Notes: generated by a model from the sequence alone, not told the origin. A stretch of 13,105 nucleotides of DNA from Vicinamibacteria bacterium (GCA_025938035.1 JAICQE010000136.1:1-13105); one strand, 5' to 3'. Positions 1 to 7,778 are shown, counted from the first letter of the stretch. Numbers and translations are program-made.

Positions 1-497
1 CAGACGATCACCGTGCCCAGAAGCCAGATGACGGCCATCGGCGCCACGACGTTGCCCCACTGGACGCTCAACACCGCCACGGTGGTCGGCGCAAGAAAGA
101 CCACGGCGCTGACGCCGAAGTTCGTGGGATTCCACAGATGACGTCCGCGAACGCGGAGCACGTACTTCGAGGTAATGGAAATGAGGCTGGTCAGAAAGTA
201 CGGCCAGTAGAACGGCGAGCGGACGAGAATGCCGGCGCTGATGCCGCTGATGTACGCACTGGCGGGGTGCGGCCAGACGCCGTAGGTCAACCGTCCCATC
301 ACCAGCTCGGCGCCGATCGCGGTGACGATGGCCAGCGCGGTGCGTTCCCAGCCTTCGAGAATTCCGAATGAGAAGTGCGCCGTCAGCAGGATCGACGTGA
401 TCAGCAGCGGCGGGAGGAAGCGGTTGTCGATGCGGAAGAACCGCTTCCGTGGCGCGACGACGTCCGCCCGCGGCAGCGCGCCGCTCTCAACGGCCAT
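1..497 (-). CDS. UnbU-like / RnfD-NqrB-like polytopic membrane protein, 3' part cut by the window edge
   Basis: Only the first 165 residues are present; the frame is open to the left edge. The protein starts with a polar ~28-residue N-terminus, then shows several hydrophobic segments (about residues 29-46, 53-68, 80-92, 97-110, 127-145, 149-165). The stretch GRHLWNPTNFGVSAV (118-132) resembles the H-x-x-NP-x-x-FG loop of RnfD/NqrB-type subunits. Proteins of this type that neighbour UnbV homologues are called UnbU; they occur in enediyne clusters and also elsewhere. The ATG at 497 lies inside the end of the upstream CRTAC1/UnbV gene (11-bp overlap) and has AAGGAG four bases before it, so the two are probably translationally coupled. 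NqrB/RnfD subunits bind FMN covalently through a Thr; whether that site exists here cannot be seen because it would lie beyond the edge. Family assignment is from motif recognition only. Confidence 0.72.
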   Translation of the reverse strand, partial: MAVESGALPRADVVAPRKRFFRIDNRFLPPLLITSILLTAHFSFGILEGWERTALAIVTAIGAELVMGRLTYGVWPHPASAYISGISAGILVRSPFYWPYFLTSLISITSKYVLRVRGRHLWNPTNFGVSAVVFLAPTTVAVLSVQWGNVVAPMAVIWLLGTVIV

Positions 498-2277
498 CGG
501 ACTCCTTCACAAGGTGCAACCGGTTGATCTCGGGCTTCTCGATCGTCTGCACCTGCCCGGACGGCCACCGAATGACGACGCGGTCGACGGCCGCTGCGGA
601 GCCCAGCCCGTAGTGAACCCGCCGCTGATTCTGCGCGCTGAAGCCGCTCGCCGCCGTGACTTCCTGCACCTGCTTGCGGCCGCTCCAGTACAGCTCGACC
701 CGCGCACCAAACGGGCTCCGATGAGTCGGGCTTTCCAGCTCGAACTGAATCCAATGCCGGCCCGGCTGGACGGTGTTGCGATAGATCAGAAGCGGTCCAC
801 GCTGGTTCGCGACGATCACGTCGAGGACGCCGCGGTTACCGAGATCGGCCAGGGCGACGGCGCGGCCGTCGAACGTGTCGGTGGCGCCGACGACCTGCGC
901 AACGTCGGTGAACCGGCCGGCGCCGTCGTTGACCCACACGCGCTTACGCTGGTATCCGGACAGGCTCCGGCCGCGCATCGCCGGCCAGTTCTTCGCATCG
1001 CCGATGATCGTGCTGTGGCCGGTGGCGATGACGCTGAAGTCGTACCAGTAGCTGGTGCGCTCCCCTGCGGACACATACCCGTTCGTCAGGTAGAGGTCCT
1101 GCGTGCCGTCGTTGTTCAGGTCGCCGAACTGCGCTCCCCAGCTCCAGCCACCGAGATCGATTTTCAGCGACGAGGCCAGGTTCTCGAACGCCATCGACTG
1201 CTCTGACTCACGTATCCAGAGATCGTTGCCCTGCAGGAGTTGACCCGGCTCGGTGATGTTCGTCTTGTAGATCGCCAGACGGCCGTCGTTGAAGATGTCG
1301 CCGACCGAGGCGTTCATGCCGCTCTTCGGCGTCATGCCGACCCCGGCCTCCGCCGCGACGTCGTCGAAGCGCTTCCCGTTCCGATTGGCGAAGAGTTCGG
1401 ACACACCATAGTCGTTGGACAGAAACAGATCGGGATAGCCGGTGCCGAGGAGATCGGCGGCAATCAGCGCCAGCGCCCAGCGCCGGCTGCGAATGCCCAT
1501 CGCTTCGGTGCGATCCTCGAACGTCCCGTCGCCGCGATTGCGCAACAGATACTTGCGGCCGCCATTGGTCGCATATTCGAAGCTCTCCGGCATGACCCGT
1601 GTCGTCTCGAGCTGCCAGAGATTCACGCTCTCGGGCCAGTAGCCGGCAATGAACAGATCCAGATTGCCATCGCGGTCGTAGTCGAGCCACGTGGCGCTGT
1701 TCGCGTTCACCCACGGTGGTAATCCCGCGCGCTCGCCCACCGGAGTAAACGAGCGTCCCTCGATGTTCCTGAACAGCTCGGGACGGCCGTACTTGTAGAC
1801 CAGCACGTCTTCCCAGCCGTCGTTGTCGAAGTCGCCCCATACGGAGCCCATCGACACTCCGGATGCGCGGCGATTGACGTCGGCGAGGCCGACCTGGCCC
1901 GCGACGTCGACGAAGGTGCCGTGGTCGTTGCGATACAGGCGGTTGAGGCTGTCCTCGCCGCTGTTGGTGACGTACAGGTCCTGCCACCCGTCGCGATTGA
2001 AGTCGGTCACGGCGACGGATGCACCCATCGCCGCAACCTGCGGCATGATGTGGTCGAACCGCGAGTCGAACGTCGGTGCCTGATGGGTGAAGTCGACGCC
2101 CAAGGCCTTCGACGATTCGCGCAGCCGGAAGCCGAACCGCGTGTCGCCGGTTTCGTCGTGCGCCGCCAGATGGCGGCCTTCCGCCTGCCGATTCAACGCA
2201 TAGACAGCCGACAGCGAGGCGATCAGGACGATCGTCCAGGCGGCCCAGGCAATGCGCTGTCTCAGGGGCAAGGGCAT
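487..2277 (-). CDS. CRTAC1-family protein with FG-GAP/VCBS repeats and C-terminal ASPIC/UnbV domain
   Basis: 596 residues. An N-terminal hydrophobic segment (about 9-28) acts as signal anchor or signal peptide, so the protein is exported or membrane-tethered. The body is a beta-propeller-like set of FG-GAP/VCBS repeats with calcium-loop motifs: DFNRDGWQD (92-100), DFDNDGWED (149-157), DYDRDGNLD (199-207) and DLNNDGTQD (386-394), plus degenerate ones at 275, 327 and 478. The ASPIC/UnbV domain is at about 523-575, with FGARVELYWSG, SGFSAQNQRRVHYGLG and VVIRWPSGQVQTI. Known family members are bacterial relatives of cartilage acidic protein 1 and of UnbV from enediyne clusters; their biochemical role is not established. 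The ATG at 2277 is the first start in frame and has only a weak GAAAG ahead of it. The stop overlaps the UnbU-like start by 11 bp. The upstream gap holds a long hairpin. Confidence 0.9.
   Translation of the reverse strand: MPLPLRQRIAWAAWTIVLIASLSAVYALNRQAEGRHLAAHDETGDTRFGFRLRESSKALGVDFTHQAPTFDSRFDHIMPQVAAMGASVAVTDFNRDGWQDLYVTNSGEDSLNRLYRNDHGTFVDVAGQVGLADVNRRASGVSMGSVWGDFDNDGWEDVLVYKYGRPELFRNIEGRSFTPVGERAGLPPWVNANSATWLDYDRDGNLDLFIAGYWPESVNLWQLETTRVMPESFEYATNGGRKYLLRNRGDGTFEDRTEAMGIRSRRWALALIAADLLGTGYPDLFLSNDYGVSELFANRNGKRFDDVAAEAGVGMTPKSGMNASVGDIFNDGRLAIYKTNITEPGQLLQGNDLWIRESEQSMAFENLASSLKIDLGGWSWGAQFGDLNNDGTQDLYLTNGYVSAGERTSYWYDFSVIATGHSTIIGDAKNWPAMRGRSLSGYQRKRVWVNDGAGRFTDVAQVVGATDTFDGRAVALADLGNRGVLDVIVANQRGPLLIYRNTVQPGRHWIQFELESPTHRSPFGARVELYWSGRKQVQEVTAASGFSAQNQRRVHYGLGSAAAVDRVVIRWPSGQVQTIEKPEINRLHLVKESDGR
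502..507 (-). promoter_or_regulatory. Shine-Dalgarno (AAGGAG) fixing the start of the UnbU-like gene
   Basis: On the minus strand AAGGAG is followed by TCCG and then the ATG at 497. It lies inside the last codons of the upstream UnbV-like gene. This supports the 497 start and coupled translation of the pair. Confidence 0.6.
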
Positions 2278-2285
2278 TCTTTCGT

Positions 2286-2354
2286 AATGCAGAATTCAGA
2301 ATTCAGAATGCAGGCATCGCCTAATCGCGGCGACTGAATTCTGAATTCTGCATT
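2286..2354. repeat. Perfect 21-bp inverted repeat in the gap between two UnbV-domain genes
   Basis: Bases 2286-2306 are the exact reverse complement of 2334-2354. Both arms are built from 7-base units of the form AATTCAG/AATGCAG. The 27-base loop contains a second short stem, TCGCC (2317-2321) with GGCGA (2329-2333). Further units continue past the right arm to about 2367. The element fills most of the 89-bp gap and is AT-rich against a GC-rich background, with four GAATTC sites. It has no T-tract on either side, so it is not a textbook terminator. It may be an mRNA processing or stabilising hairpin in the operon, or a dispersed repeat. Confidence 0.9.
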
Positions 2355-2366
2355 CTGCATTCTGAA

Positions 2367-5300
2367 TTACGGTGCCAGGCCGCGCAAGAATCTCTGCGGC
2401 GTAACGTACCGCGTGTGATAGCGCTGCCAATCGTCCCGATGACGTTGATAGACAGGATCATCTTCCAGTACGAGGCTGGTCGTCCCGGCGCCGTAATTCG
2501 GCGTGTCGTGCGACGGCAGCGGCAGAACCGTCTGCGAGAAGCCGGTGTTGTAGTCGCCGTCCTTCTCCCAGCCGTCGCCGATCAGCACGAAATCGCGTGT
2601 CCAGCCGGCCGGTGGCGCCGGGACCTCTGTGAACTGCAGCCGCATCTCGTCGCCGGCGTTCATGATCACGTACCGGTCGTCCACGTGGCCGATGAGCTCG
2701 AGCACGTCGCCGAACCGCGTGTGATAGCCGGTCAGATCGCGCCAGCGCGGTGAGGTCGAGACGATGCGGTCGTACTGCGGCGTTTCGGGTGCGTCGCCGC
2801 GGGGCGACCCGTCCACGTAGTGCCCGCCTTCAGGCGGACCCGTCTGCGAAAACCCCCGATACCGCAGGTCCGCCTTTGCCGCCTGCACGCGGGTCGTCTT
2901 GACGGGGGAAGTCGAGGGTGAACCGAGCTGCAGCGAGTCCCAATAGATCTCGAGGTTGGTCCGCAGACGGAGCCGGCGCGCGCCCCCGGCATTCCGCAGA
3001 TCGATCAGGATCGTCTTGTTCTTACCGGCCGGGAACCCGATATCCGCGTTTACCACGCGCCACGAACCATCCCTGCCCTGCGCCTCGAGCGACAAGCCGC
3101 GCGGCGCGATACCGGCCTGGGCGATCGCCACGTTGATGCTGCTGTCGGTCGGATAGATCCAGCCGTTCGCGACCAGCAGCGTATCGGGACCGATGGCGCC
3201 GGGATCGATCTCGACGAAGTGATCGTCGGCGATCCCCTGATAGCGTCCCCGCGCGAAGGTCGACAGGTAGTTCCCGTCCCGGACGGACACCGCGGACGTG
3301 ACGTCGGCTCCGCGGTGATCCCAGGCGCGGACTACCGGATGGAGATCCTTCACGGCCTGAACCGACAAGGCGGGCGGCGATACCGGAGAGAACCGCTCGT
3401 CGACGAAGACCTCCGTGCCAGCCGGACGATCGACGGCGAGCAGCGAGACGTGGTCGAAGAAGTGGGTCTCCCAGAGCTCCGCCGTGATCCGGACGTCATA
3501 GATGCCATCGCGCGGCACGAGTTGATCTCCCCGCAGCTTGACCCAGTCCTCCGTCTGCGTCACGCCGGCCGTGTCCTGCGCGTTGATGCGCAGGCCGAGG
3601 GGGGATCGCCAGAGGAAGTCGGTGACGAAGACCATCCGCGTCCCGTTCCAGGTAAACAGCCACGGACACGACCCCTTCAGCCGCTGCTCCGCCACCATCA
3701 CGTCGTCCACGGACGTCGCGAACTCCGCCTGCGGGACGCCGTTGGGCCAGACAATCCGCGCGACGTCGATCGTGGACTGCGTGCCGAGACCGATGTGGAC
3801 CGGGCCGCCGGTCAGCAGCTGCTTCTGGAACAGGAGACCGGCGCGCGCCTCGAGGAACCCACCGACGCCGAATGAATTGATGCGCTGATCCCCCGCAGTT
3901 GCCTGAGCGCGGGGCCGAACCTCTTTCCAGTGGTACTTCGTGTTCCCCTGATTCAAGAACCTGACGAATTGGCTCTTCGACGGCGCCGGATTGGGCACCG
4001 GTGGTTGACCAGGCGGGGTGGGCTCGAGAACCTTCGGAGCGGGTGTGATGCCGATCAGGTCGATTCGGCCATCGGAGTTGAGGTCGCCTGCCGGAAAGAC
4101 CCTGCCGGCGATCGATCGTTCAAGCAACCGCAGCTGACGTGACGTGTCGCTCAGCCAGATGCGTGTCTCGCCACGTTCAGTCGTTCCGACGAGATCCATC
4201 GCCCCGTTGTTGTCGAAATCCCCGACAATCAGGCGCGCCGGCGCGGCCTCAGGAGTCCATGTCGCGATGTCGCGCTCGCGCCATTGGTCATTCCGGAATG
4301 ACATCGCACGCACCGTGCCCGATTGCTCGAGCACGACGACGTCGAAGACGCCGTCGCTATCCATATCCCCGATCGTCATCGCCTGCGGCGATACCGTGGG
4401 CGGCGCGGGAAGAGCGACGAAATCGCCCGCCTGACGGTTTGCGAACGCGCGCAGCCGTACCGATCCCGCGTCCCGGTCGAGGAACACGGCATCCGGATCA
4501 GCATCGCCGTCGAGATCGGCCCAGCCGAAATCGACCACCTGATTCACGCCCGCAAACAGGTTCGTCGAGGTCCACCCGCCGTCACCGTTGTTGCGCAAGA
4601 CGAACGACCCGCCGGTGTCCGCAGCGGCGATCACGTCCAGGTCGCCGTCCATTTCGACATCGGCAGCCCACACGCCGGTGCAGCGACACGCCGCAGCCGT
4701 CGCGTCGGTGGGAGTCTGCTCGAGGAGCTGACCGTCAGGTTGCTGAATAAGAAGCCGAACGCCGCCGCCGATGCCGGTAACAACATCGGGCCGGAAGTCG
4801 TTATTCCAATCCGCCACAGCAACGATGTGTGGATTCGGACTGACGTCGGTGGCTGATTCTCTGAAACGCACCCGGAACGGCGGACCGTTCAACGAGTACA
4901 TTTCGGGAAGCTGTGCGGCAAAGATACGGGCCGCCGCATTCTCAGATCCCGGCACCGTGAACAACAGTTCGACCGGCGACTCGACCGCGTCCTGTGCCAA
5001 CGGTTCTTCGGCGAAGCGCAATGACAGATCGGGCTCCGCCGGCATCGCGGAAGACGGTGCCAGCGCGATGAACTGTTGCACGGGCTCCGCGATCAGCTCC
5101 GTCGGCGTGCGCACGGCTCCGAGGTCCTCGCCGAACGCCGGAACGCGCGCGAGCACATTGCGCAGGAACGCCGTCGCCCGCTGCGCCATCGCCAGATCGT
5201 TGGCACCAACGGCCGCCTGCAGTTCCTGATACTGCTGCAGCGCCAGCTCGGGCCAGTTCGCCGCCATCGGTTTGAGCCGGGCGATCGAATCGTTCAGCCG

Positions 5301-5873
5301 CTGGAGGTCGCCTGCCTTGGCCGCGACTCGCGCGCGCTCGACCAGCACCGCCATGTTCTGCGGTGCCAGCTTCATCAGTTCATCGAGCAGGGTCAGCGCC
5401 TGCGCGTCGCCATCTGCGGCGCCGGAGCGCTCCACTTCCTCCGCCAGCGCAAACCGCGGCTGCAGCGCATCCGCGGCAAGCTCGACGGCGCGGCGGAGGT
5501 GGGCAACTCCATCGTCGAGGCTTCCGCGCGCGATTTCCATTCGCCCGGCCAGCAGCGCCAGATCGGCATTCTCGGGCGCAAGCGTGAGGGCACGCTCGAT
5601 CGGCATGGCGGCGGCATCGAGTTCGCCAAGGCGCAGATGCGTCAACCCGAGATTCGCCCACGCTGCGGGCTCCTCCTCCACCTCGGTCGTCACGGTCGTG
5701 AACTCGCGCTTCGCATCGTCGAGCAGCCCGACCTCGAGCGCCGCGAGGCCGTGGTAGAACGCGCGGGTGACCTGTTCGTAGGTTTCAGAACCGGGCGCGG
5801 GGAGCGTGTTGCGCGAGCGCCACACGAGCGCACCCGCGGCGATGACGGCGATCGCGAGAGCGACCAGCGCCAT
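2367..5873 (-). CDS. Large membrane-anchored TPR + FG-GAP/VCBS + ASPIC/UnbV protein
   Basis: 1168 residues. Residues 2-18 are a hydrophobic anchor. TPR-like helical repeats cover about 35-270 (for example AWANLGLTHLRLGELDAAAM, 71-90). FG-GAP/VCBS calcium-loop motifs follow: DWNNDFRPD (355-363), DVEMDGDLD (405-413), DLDGDADPD (453-461), DMDSDGVFD (503-511), DFDNNGAMD (552-560), DLNSDGRID (597-605). A Pro-rich linker is at 617-633. The ASPIC/UnbV-like part is about 670-725 (GGPVHIGLG, IVWPNG). The remaining ~440 residues are a large C-terminal region with no family name I can give; it ends near VYQRHRDDWQRYHTRYVTPQ. Residues ~1010-1027 match a dispersed repeat (see that entry). I chose ATG 5873 because it starts the anchor segment. 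The longer frame to 6083 runs into the symporter gene and translates repeat DNA. It probably acts outside the cytoplasmic membrane; function unknown. Confidence 0.85.
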   Translation of the reverse strand: MALVALAIAVIAAGALVWRSRNTLPAPGSETYEQVTRAFYHGLAALEVGLLDDAKREFTTVTTEVEEEPAAWANLGLTHLRLGELDAAAMPIERALTLAPENADLALLAGRMEIARGSLDDGVAHLRRAVELAADALQPRFALAEEVERSGAADGDAQALTLLDELMKLAPQNMAVLVERARVAAKAGDLQRLNDSIARLKPMAANWPELALQQYQELQAAVGANDLAMAQRATAFLRNVLARVPAFGEDLGAVRTPTELIAEPVQQFIALAPSSAMPAEPDLSLRFAEEPLAQDAVESPVELLFTVPGSENAAARIFAAQLPEMYSLNGPPFRVRFRESATDVSPNPHIVAVADWNNDFRPDVVTGIGGGVRLLIQQPDGQLLEQTPTDATAAACRCTGVWAADVEMDGDLDVIAAADTGGSFVLRNNGDGGWTSTNLFAGVNQVVDFGWADLDGDADPDAVFLDRDAGSVRLRAFANRQAGDFVALPAPPTVSPQAMTIGDMDSDGVFDVVVLEQSGTVRAMSFRNDQWRERDIATWTPEAAPARLIVGDFDNNGAMDLVGTTERGETRIWLSDTSRQLRLLERSIAGRVFPAGDLNSDGRIDLIGITPAPKVLEPTPPGQPPVPNPAPSKSQFVRFLNQGNTKYHWKEVRPRAQATAGDQRINSFGVGGFLEARAGLLFQKQLLTGGPVHIGLGTQSTIDVARIVWPNGVPQAEFATSVDDVMVAEQRLKGSCPWLFTWNGTRMVFVTDFLWRSPLGLRINAQDTAGVTQTEDWVKLRGDQLVPRDGIYDVRITAELWETHFFDHVSLLAVDRPAGTEVFVDERFSPVSPPALSVQAVKDLHPVVRAWDHRGADVTSAVSVRDGNYLSTFARGRYQGIADDHFVEIDPGAIGPDTLLVANGWIYPTDSSINVAIAQAGIAPRGLSLEAQGRDGSWRVVNADIGFPAGKNKTILIDLRNAGGARRLRLRTNLEIYWDSLQLGSPSTSPVKTTRVQAAKADLRYRGFSQTGPPEGGHYVDGSPRGDAPETPQYDRIVSTSPRWRDLTGYHTRFGDVLELIGHVDDRYVIMNAGDEMRLQFTEVPAPPAGWTRDFVLIGDGWEKDGDYNTGFSQTVLPLPSHDTPNYGAGTTSLVLEDDPVYQRHRDDWQRYHTRYVTPQRFLRGLAP
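2817..2842 (-). repeat. In-frame copy of a 26-bp palindromic dispersed repeat inside the 1168-residue protein gene
   Basis: The minus strand here matches bases 5932-5957 of the plus strand at 25 of 26 positions. The core is a palindrome, CCGCC TGAA GGCGG. Read in frame it encodes TGPPEGGHY (about residues 1011-1019), a low-complexity stretch between LRYRGFS and PQYDRIV. The length keeps the reading frame open. Confidence 0.8.
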
Positions 5874-5881
5874 GGTTGTTA

Positions 5882-5957
5882 TCCGGCTGAAGCCGGACTC
5901 CACCGCTATCCGGCCGAAGCCGCAGGTCCGGCGGGTCCGCCTGAAGGCGGACACTAC
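5882..5957. repeat. Mosaic palindromic intergenic repeat between the symporter and the TPR-UnbV gene
   Basis: Two hairpin units are visible: TCCGGCT-GA-AGCCGGA at 5882-5897, and GTCCGCCT-GA-AGGCGGAC at 5935-5952. A related TCCGGC/GCCGCAGGTCC segment lies between them (about 5910-5930). The right unit is the partner of the in-gene copy at 2817-2842. The element occupies most of the 112-bp gap, and its left edge supplies the only Shine-Dalgarno-like bases (GGAT) of the TPR-UnbV gene. No T-tract follows on the minus strand. Confidence 0.8.
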
Positions 5958-5985
5958 AACGGTGGAATAGCGATCCAGCAGTGTT

Positions 5986-7515
5986 CTAGTCGACACCGAG
6001 GTGCAATTGCCGTTCGAGTTCCACGAATCGCCGCGCCTCGGCCGGTGCCGGACGCAGCAGCGATACGAGAATCGCCGTCGCAAACGCGAGCGGGATCGTC
6101 ACGATTCCGGGATTGCGCAGCGGGAACCAGGCGTCGGCGTTCTTCAGCACGTCGATCTGAATCGTCGGCGACAGAAAGATCAGCACGAGCGTCGATACCG
6201 TGCCGACCAGCATGCTCGTCTGCGCGCCGGCAGTCGTCAGCCGGCGCCAGAAGATCGACAGCACCAGCGCCGGAAAATTGGCGCTGGCCGCGATCGCGAA
6301 CGCCAGTCCGACCATGTAGGCGACGTTCTGCCCCTTGAAGGTGATCCCGAGCAGGATCGACAGTCCCGCGAGCACGACGGTGGCAACCCGCGCGACGACG
6401 AGCTGCTCCCGTTCGTCGGCGTGCGCGCCGCGCACCACGTTGACCCAGAGGTCATGCGAAAGGGTTGCCGCACCCGACAGCGTCAGCCCCGCGACAACGG
6501 CGAGGATCGTCGCGAACGCCACCGCGGCGATGAAGCCGAGAAACGGCGTGCCGCCAATGCCTTCCGCCAGCAGCGGCGCCGCCATGTTCCCGCCGGCATC
6601 CACGGCCGTGATCGCGTCACGTCCGATGATCACCATCGCGCCGAAGCCGAGAATGAACGTCAGGAGATAGAAGAAGCCGATGAACGCCGTCGCGTATCCA
6701 ACGGAGGTCCGTGCGGTTCGCGCATCGGGCACGGTGTAGAACCGCATCAGGATGTGCGGCAGACCTGCGGTGCCGAGCATCAGCGCCAGGCCGAGAGATA
6801 TCGCGTCAATGGGATCCGTCACCAGCCGCCCCGGGCTGAGGACGCTGTCGCCATAGCGCGCCTGCGCCTCGGCAAAAAGCGCCAACGGGTTCATTCCGAA
6901 GCGCGAGAGCACGAGCACGGCCATCAGCGTGGCACCGCCGAGCAGCATGACCGCCTTCACGATCTGCACCCAGGTCGTCGCGATCATCCCGCCGAACAGC
7001 ACGTAGGCCAGCATCACCACTCCGACAATGACGATGGCCAGCTCGTACTGCAGCCCGAACAGCAGTCGAATCAGATTGCCCGCGCCCACCATCTGCGCGA
7101 TGAGATAGAAGGTGATGACCGCGAGCGCCCCGATGGAGGCCGCGATGCGAATGGGCGTCGCACGAAGCCGCGTGGCGAGCACGTCCGCGAAGGTATAGCG
7201 GCCGAGATTCCTCAAGGGCTCGGCGATGAGGAACATCACAATCGGCCAGCCGACCAGCCAGCCGACAGAATAGATCAGGCCGTCGAACCCGGACACCGCC
7301 ACGAGACCGGCGATGCCGAGAAAGCTCGCGGCGCTCATGTAGTCGCCGGCGAGCGCCAGTCCGTTCTGGAACGCGGTGACGCTGCGGCCGGCGGCATAGA
7401 ACTGATCCGTGGTGCGCGTCTTCCGCGCCGCCCAGACGGTGATTCCGAGCGAGAGCACGATGAAGCCGATGAAGAAGCCGATCGCAGTGAGATTCGGTTC
7501 GCCCAGTGATGTCAT
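5986..7515 (-). CDS. actP: ActP-type sodium/solute (cation-acetate) symporter
   Basis: 509 residues, close to the usual ~510-550 of this SSS-family branch, with about 13 strongly hydrophobic segments across the whole length. Diagnostic stretches are DQFYAAGRSVTAFQNGLALA (37-56), AGDYMSAASFLGIAG (56-70), LRNLGRYTFADV (101-112) and the TLSGAATLSHDLWVNV region. In the E. coli family member ActP (YjcG) the substrate is acetate or another short carboxylate, carried with a cation; the exact substrate here is inferred. The ATG at 7515 shares an ATGA overlap (7512-7515) with the stop of the DUF485 gene, the classic yjcH-actP arrangement, so the two are translationally coupled. Downstream, 112 bp of repeat DNA separate it from the TPR-UnbV gene. 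No acetyl-CoA synthetase is next to it in this window. A long reading frame on the opposite strand (6001-7509) is a GC-driven shadow. Confidence 0.93.
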   Translation of the reverse strand: MTSLGEPNLTAIGFFIGFIVLSLGITVWAARKTRTTDQFYAAGRSVTAFQNGLALAGDYMSAASFLGIAGLVAVSGFDGLIYSVGWLVGWPIVMFLIAEPLRNLGRYTFADVLATRLRATPIRIAASIGALAVITFYLIAQMVGAGNLIRLLFGLQYELAIVIVGVVMLAYVLFGGMIATTWVQIVKAVMLLGGATLMAVLVLSRFGMNPLALFAEAQARYGDSVLSPGRLVTDPIDAISLGLALMLGTAGLPHILMRFYTVPDARTARTSVGYATAFIGFFYLLTFILGFGAMVIIGRDAITAVDAGGNMAAPLLAEGIGGTPFLGFIAAVAFATILAVVAGLTLSGAATLSHDLWVNVVRGAHADEREQLVVARVATVVLAGLSILLGITFKGQNVAYMVGLAFAIAASANFPALVLSIFWRRLTTAGAQTSMLVGTVSTLVLIFLSPTIQIDVLKNADAWFPLRNPGIVTIPLAFATAILVSLLRPAPAEARRFVELERQLHLGVD

Positions 7516-7778
7516 CGCAGACCGTCAACCGAAGTGTCGTAGTGCGCGTTCGCCCACCGGATGTAAATCCAGGTCAGCACCCACGCCACGACGATAACGA
7601 GCGCGCCGAGCAGGATGCCGAGGCTCAGACCGGGCGCGATCGCCGTGCCCAGCAGCGGCTTGTTGAACGCCACCAGGAGGATGAAACCGAAGTAGGCGGC
7701 CATCATCGCAATGGTCAGCGTGACCGCGATTCGCCAGCGGGCGGCCGAGACCGCTTCGAGCGTCGAATGTGTGGGCAT
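7512..7778 (-). CDS. yjcH: DUF485 (YjcH-like) small inner-membrane protein
   Basis: 88 residues with two membrane segments (about 17-38 and 52-73). The AYFGFILLVAFNKPLLG stretch (28-44), the second helix running into YIRWANAHYD (72-81), and the position directly ahead of an ActP-type symporter identify the DUF485/YjcH family. These proteins accompany acetate permeases; a role as accessory or assembly partner is likely but not proven. I chose ATG 7778: an upstream TTG at 7799 would add seven residues encoded by repeat DNA. The ATG directly follows a hairpin and seven T's. The only Shine-Dalgarno-like bases, GGGAG, are part of the hairpin's 3' arm, so both transcription into the gene and ribosome access may be limited by that structure. 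The gene ends in a 4-bp overlap with actP. Confidence 0.88.
   Translation of the reverse strand: MPTHSTLEAVSAARWRIAVTLTIAMMAAYFGFILLVAFNKPLLGTAIAPGLSLGILLGALVIVVAWVLTWIYIRWANAHYDTSVDGLR

Noticed and set aside
322..1206. 294-residue plus-strand open frame
   Set aside because: Antisense to the FG-GAP/UnbV gene, whose calcium loops and UnbV domain are unambiguous.
1208..1987. 259-residue minus-strand open frame inside the CRTAC1 gene
   Set aside because: Out-of-frame shadow with Arg-rich translation, inside a clearly coding region.
2286..2354. CRISPR-like or terminator reading of the AATTCAG units
   Set aside because: The units are contiguous and palindromic without regular spacers, and no T-tract follows either arm.
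5874..6083. N-terminal extension of the TPR-UnbV protein by 70 residues
   Set aside because: It would overlap the actP coding end and translate palindromic repeat DNA; the ATG at 5873 begins a membrane anchor.
5076..6338. 420-residue plus-strand open frame
   Set aside because: Opposite the TPR part of the large gene, the repeat gap and the end of actP; composition is that of a GC-driven shadow.
6001..7509. 502-residue plus-strand open frame opposite actP
   Set aside because: It mirrors the codon phase of actP, is extremely rich in Arg/His/Asp/Gln, has no recognisable domain, and actP is certain.
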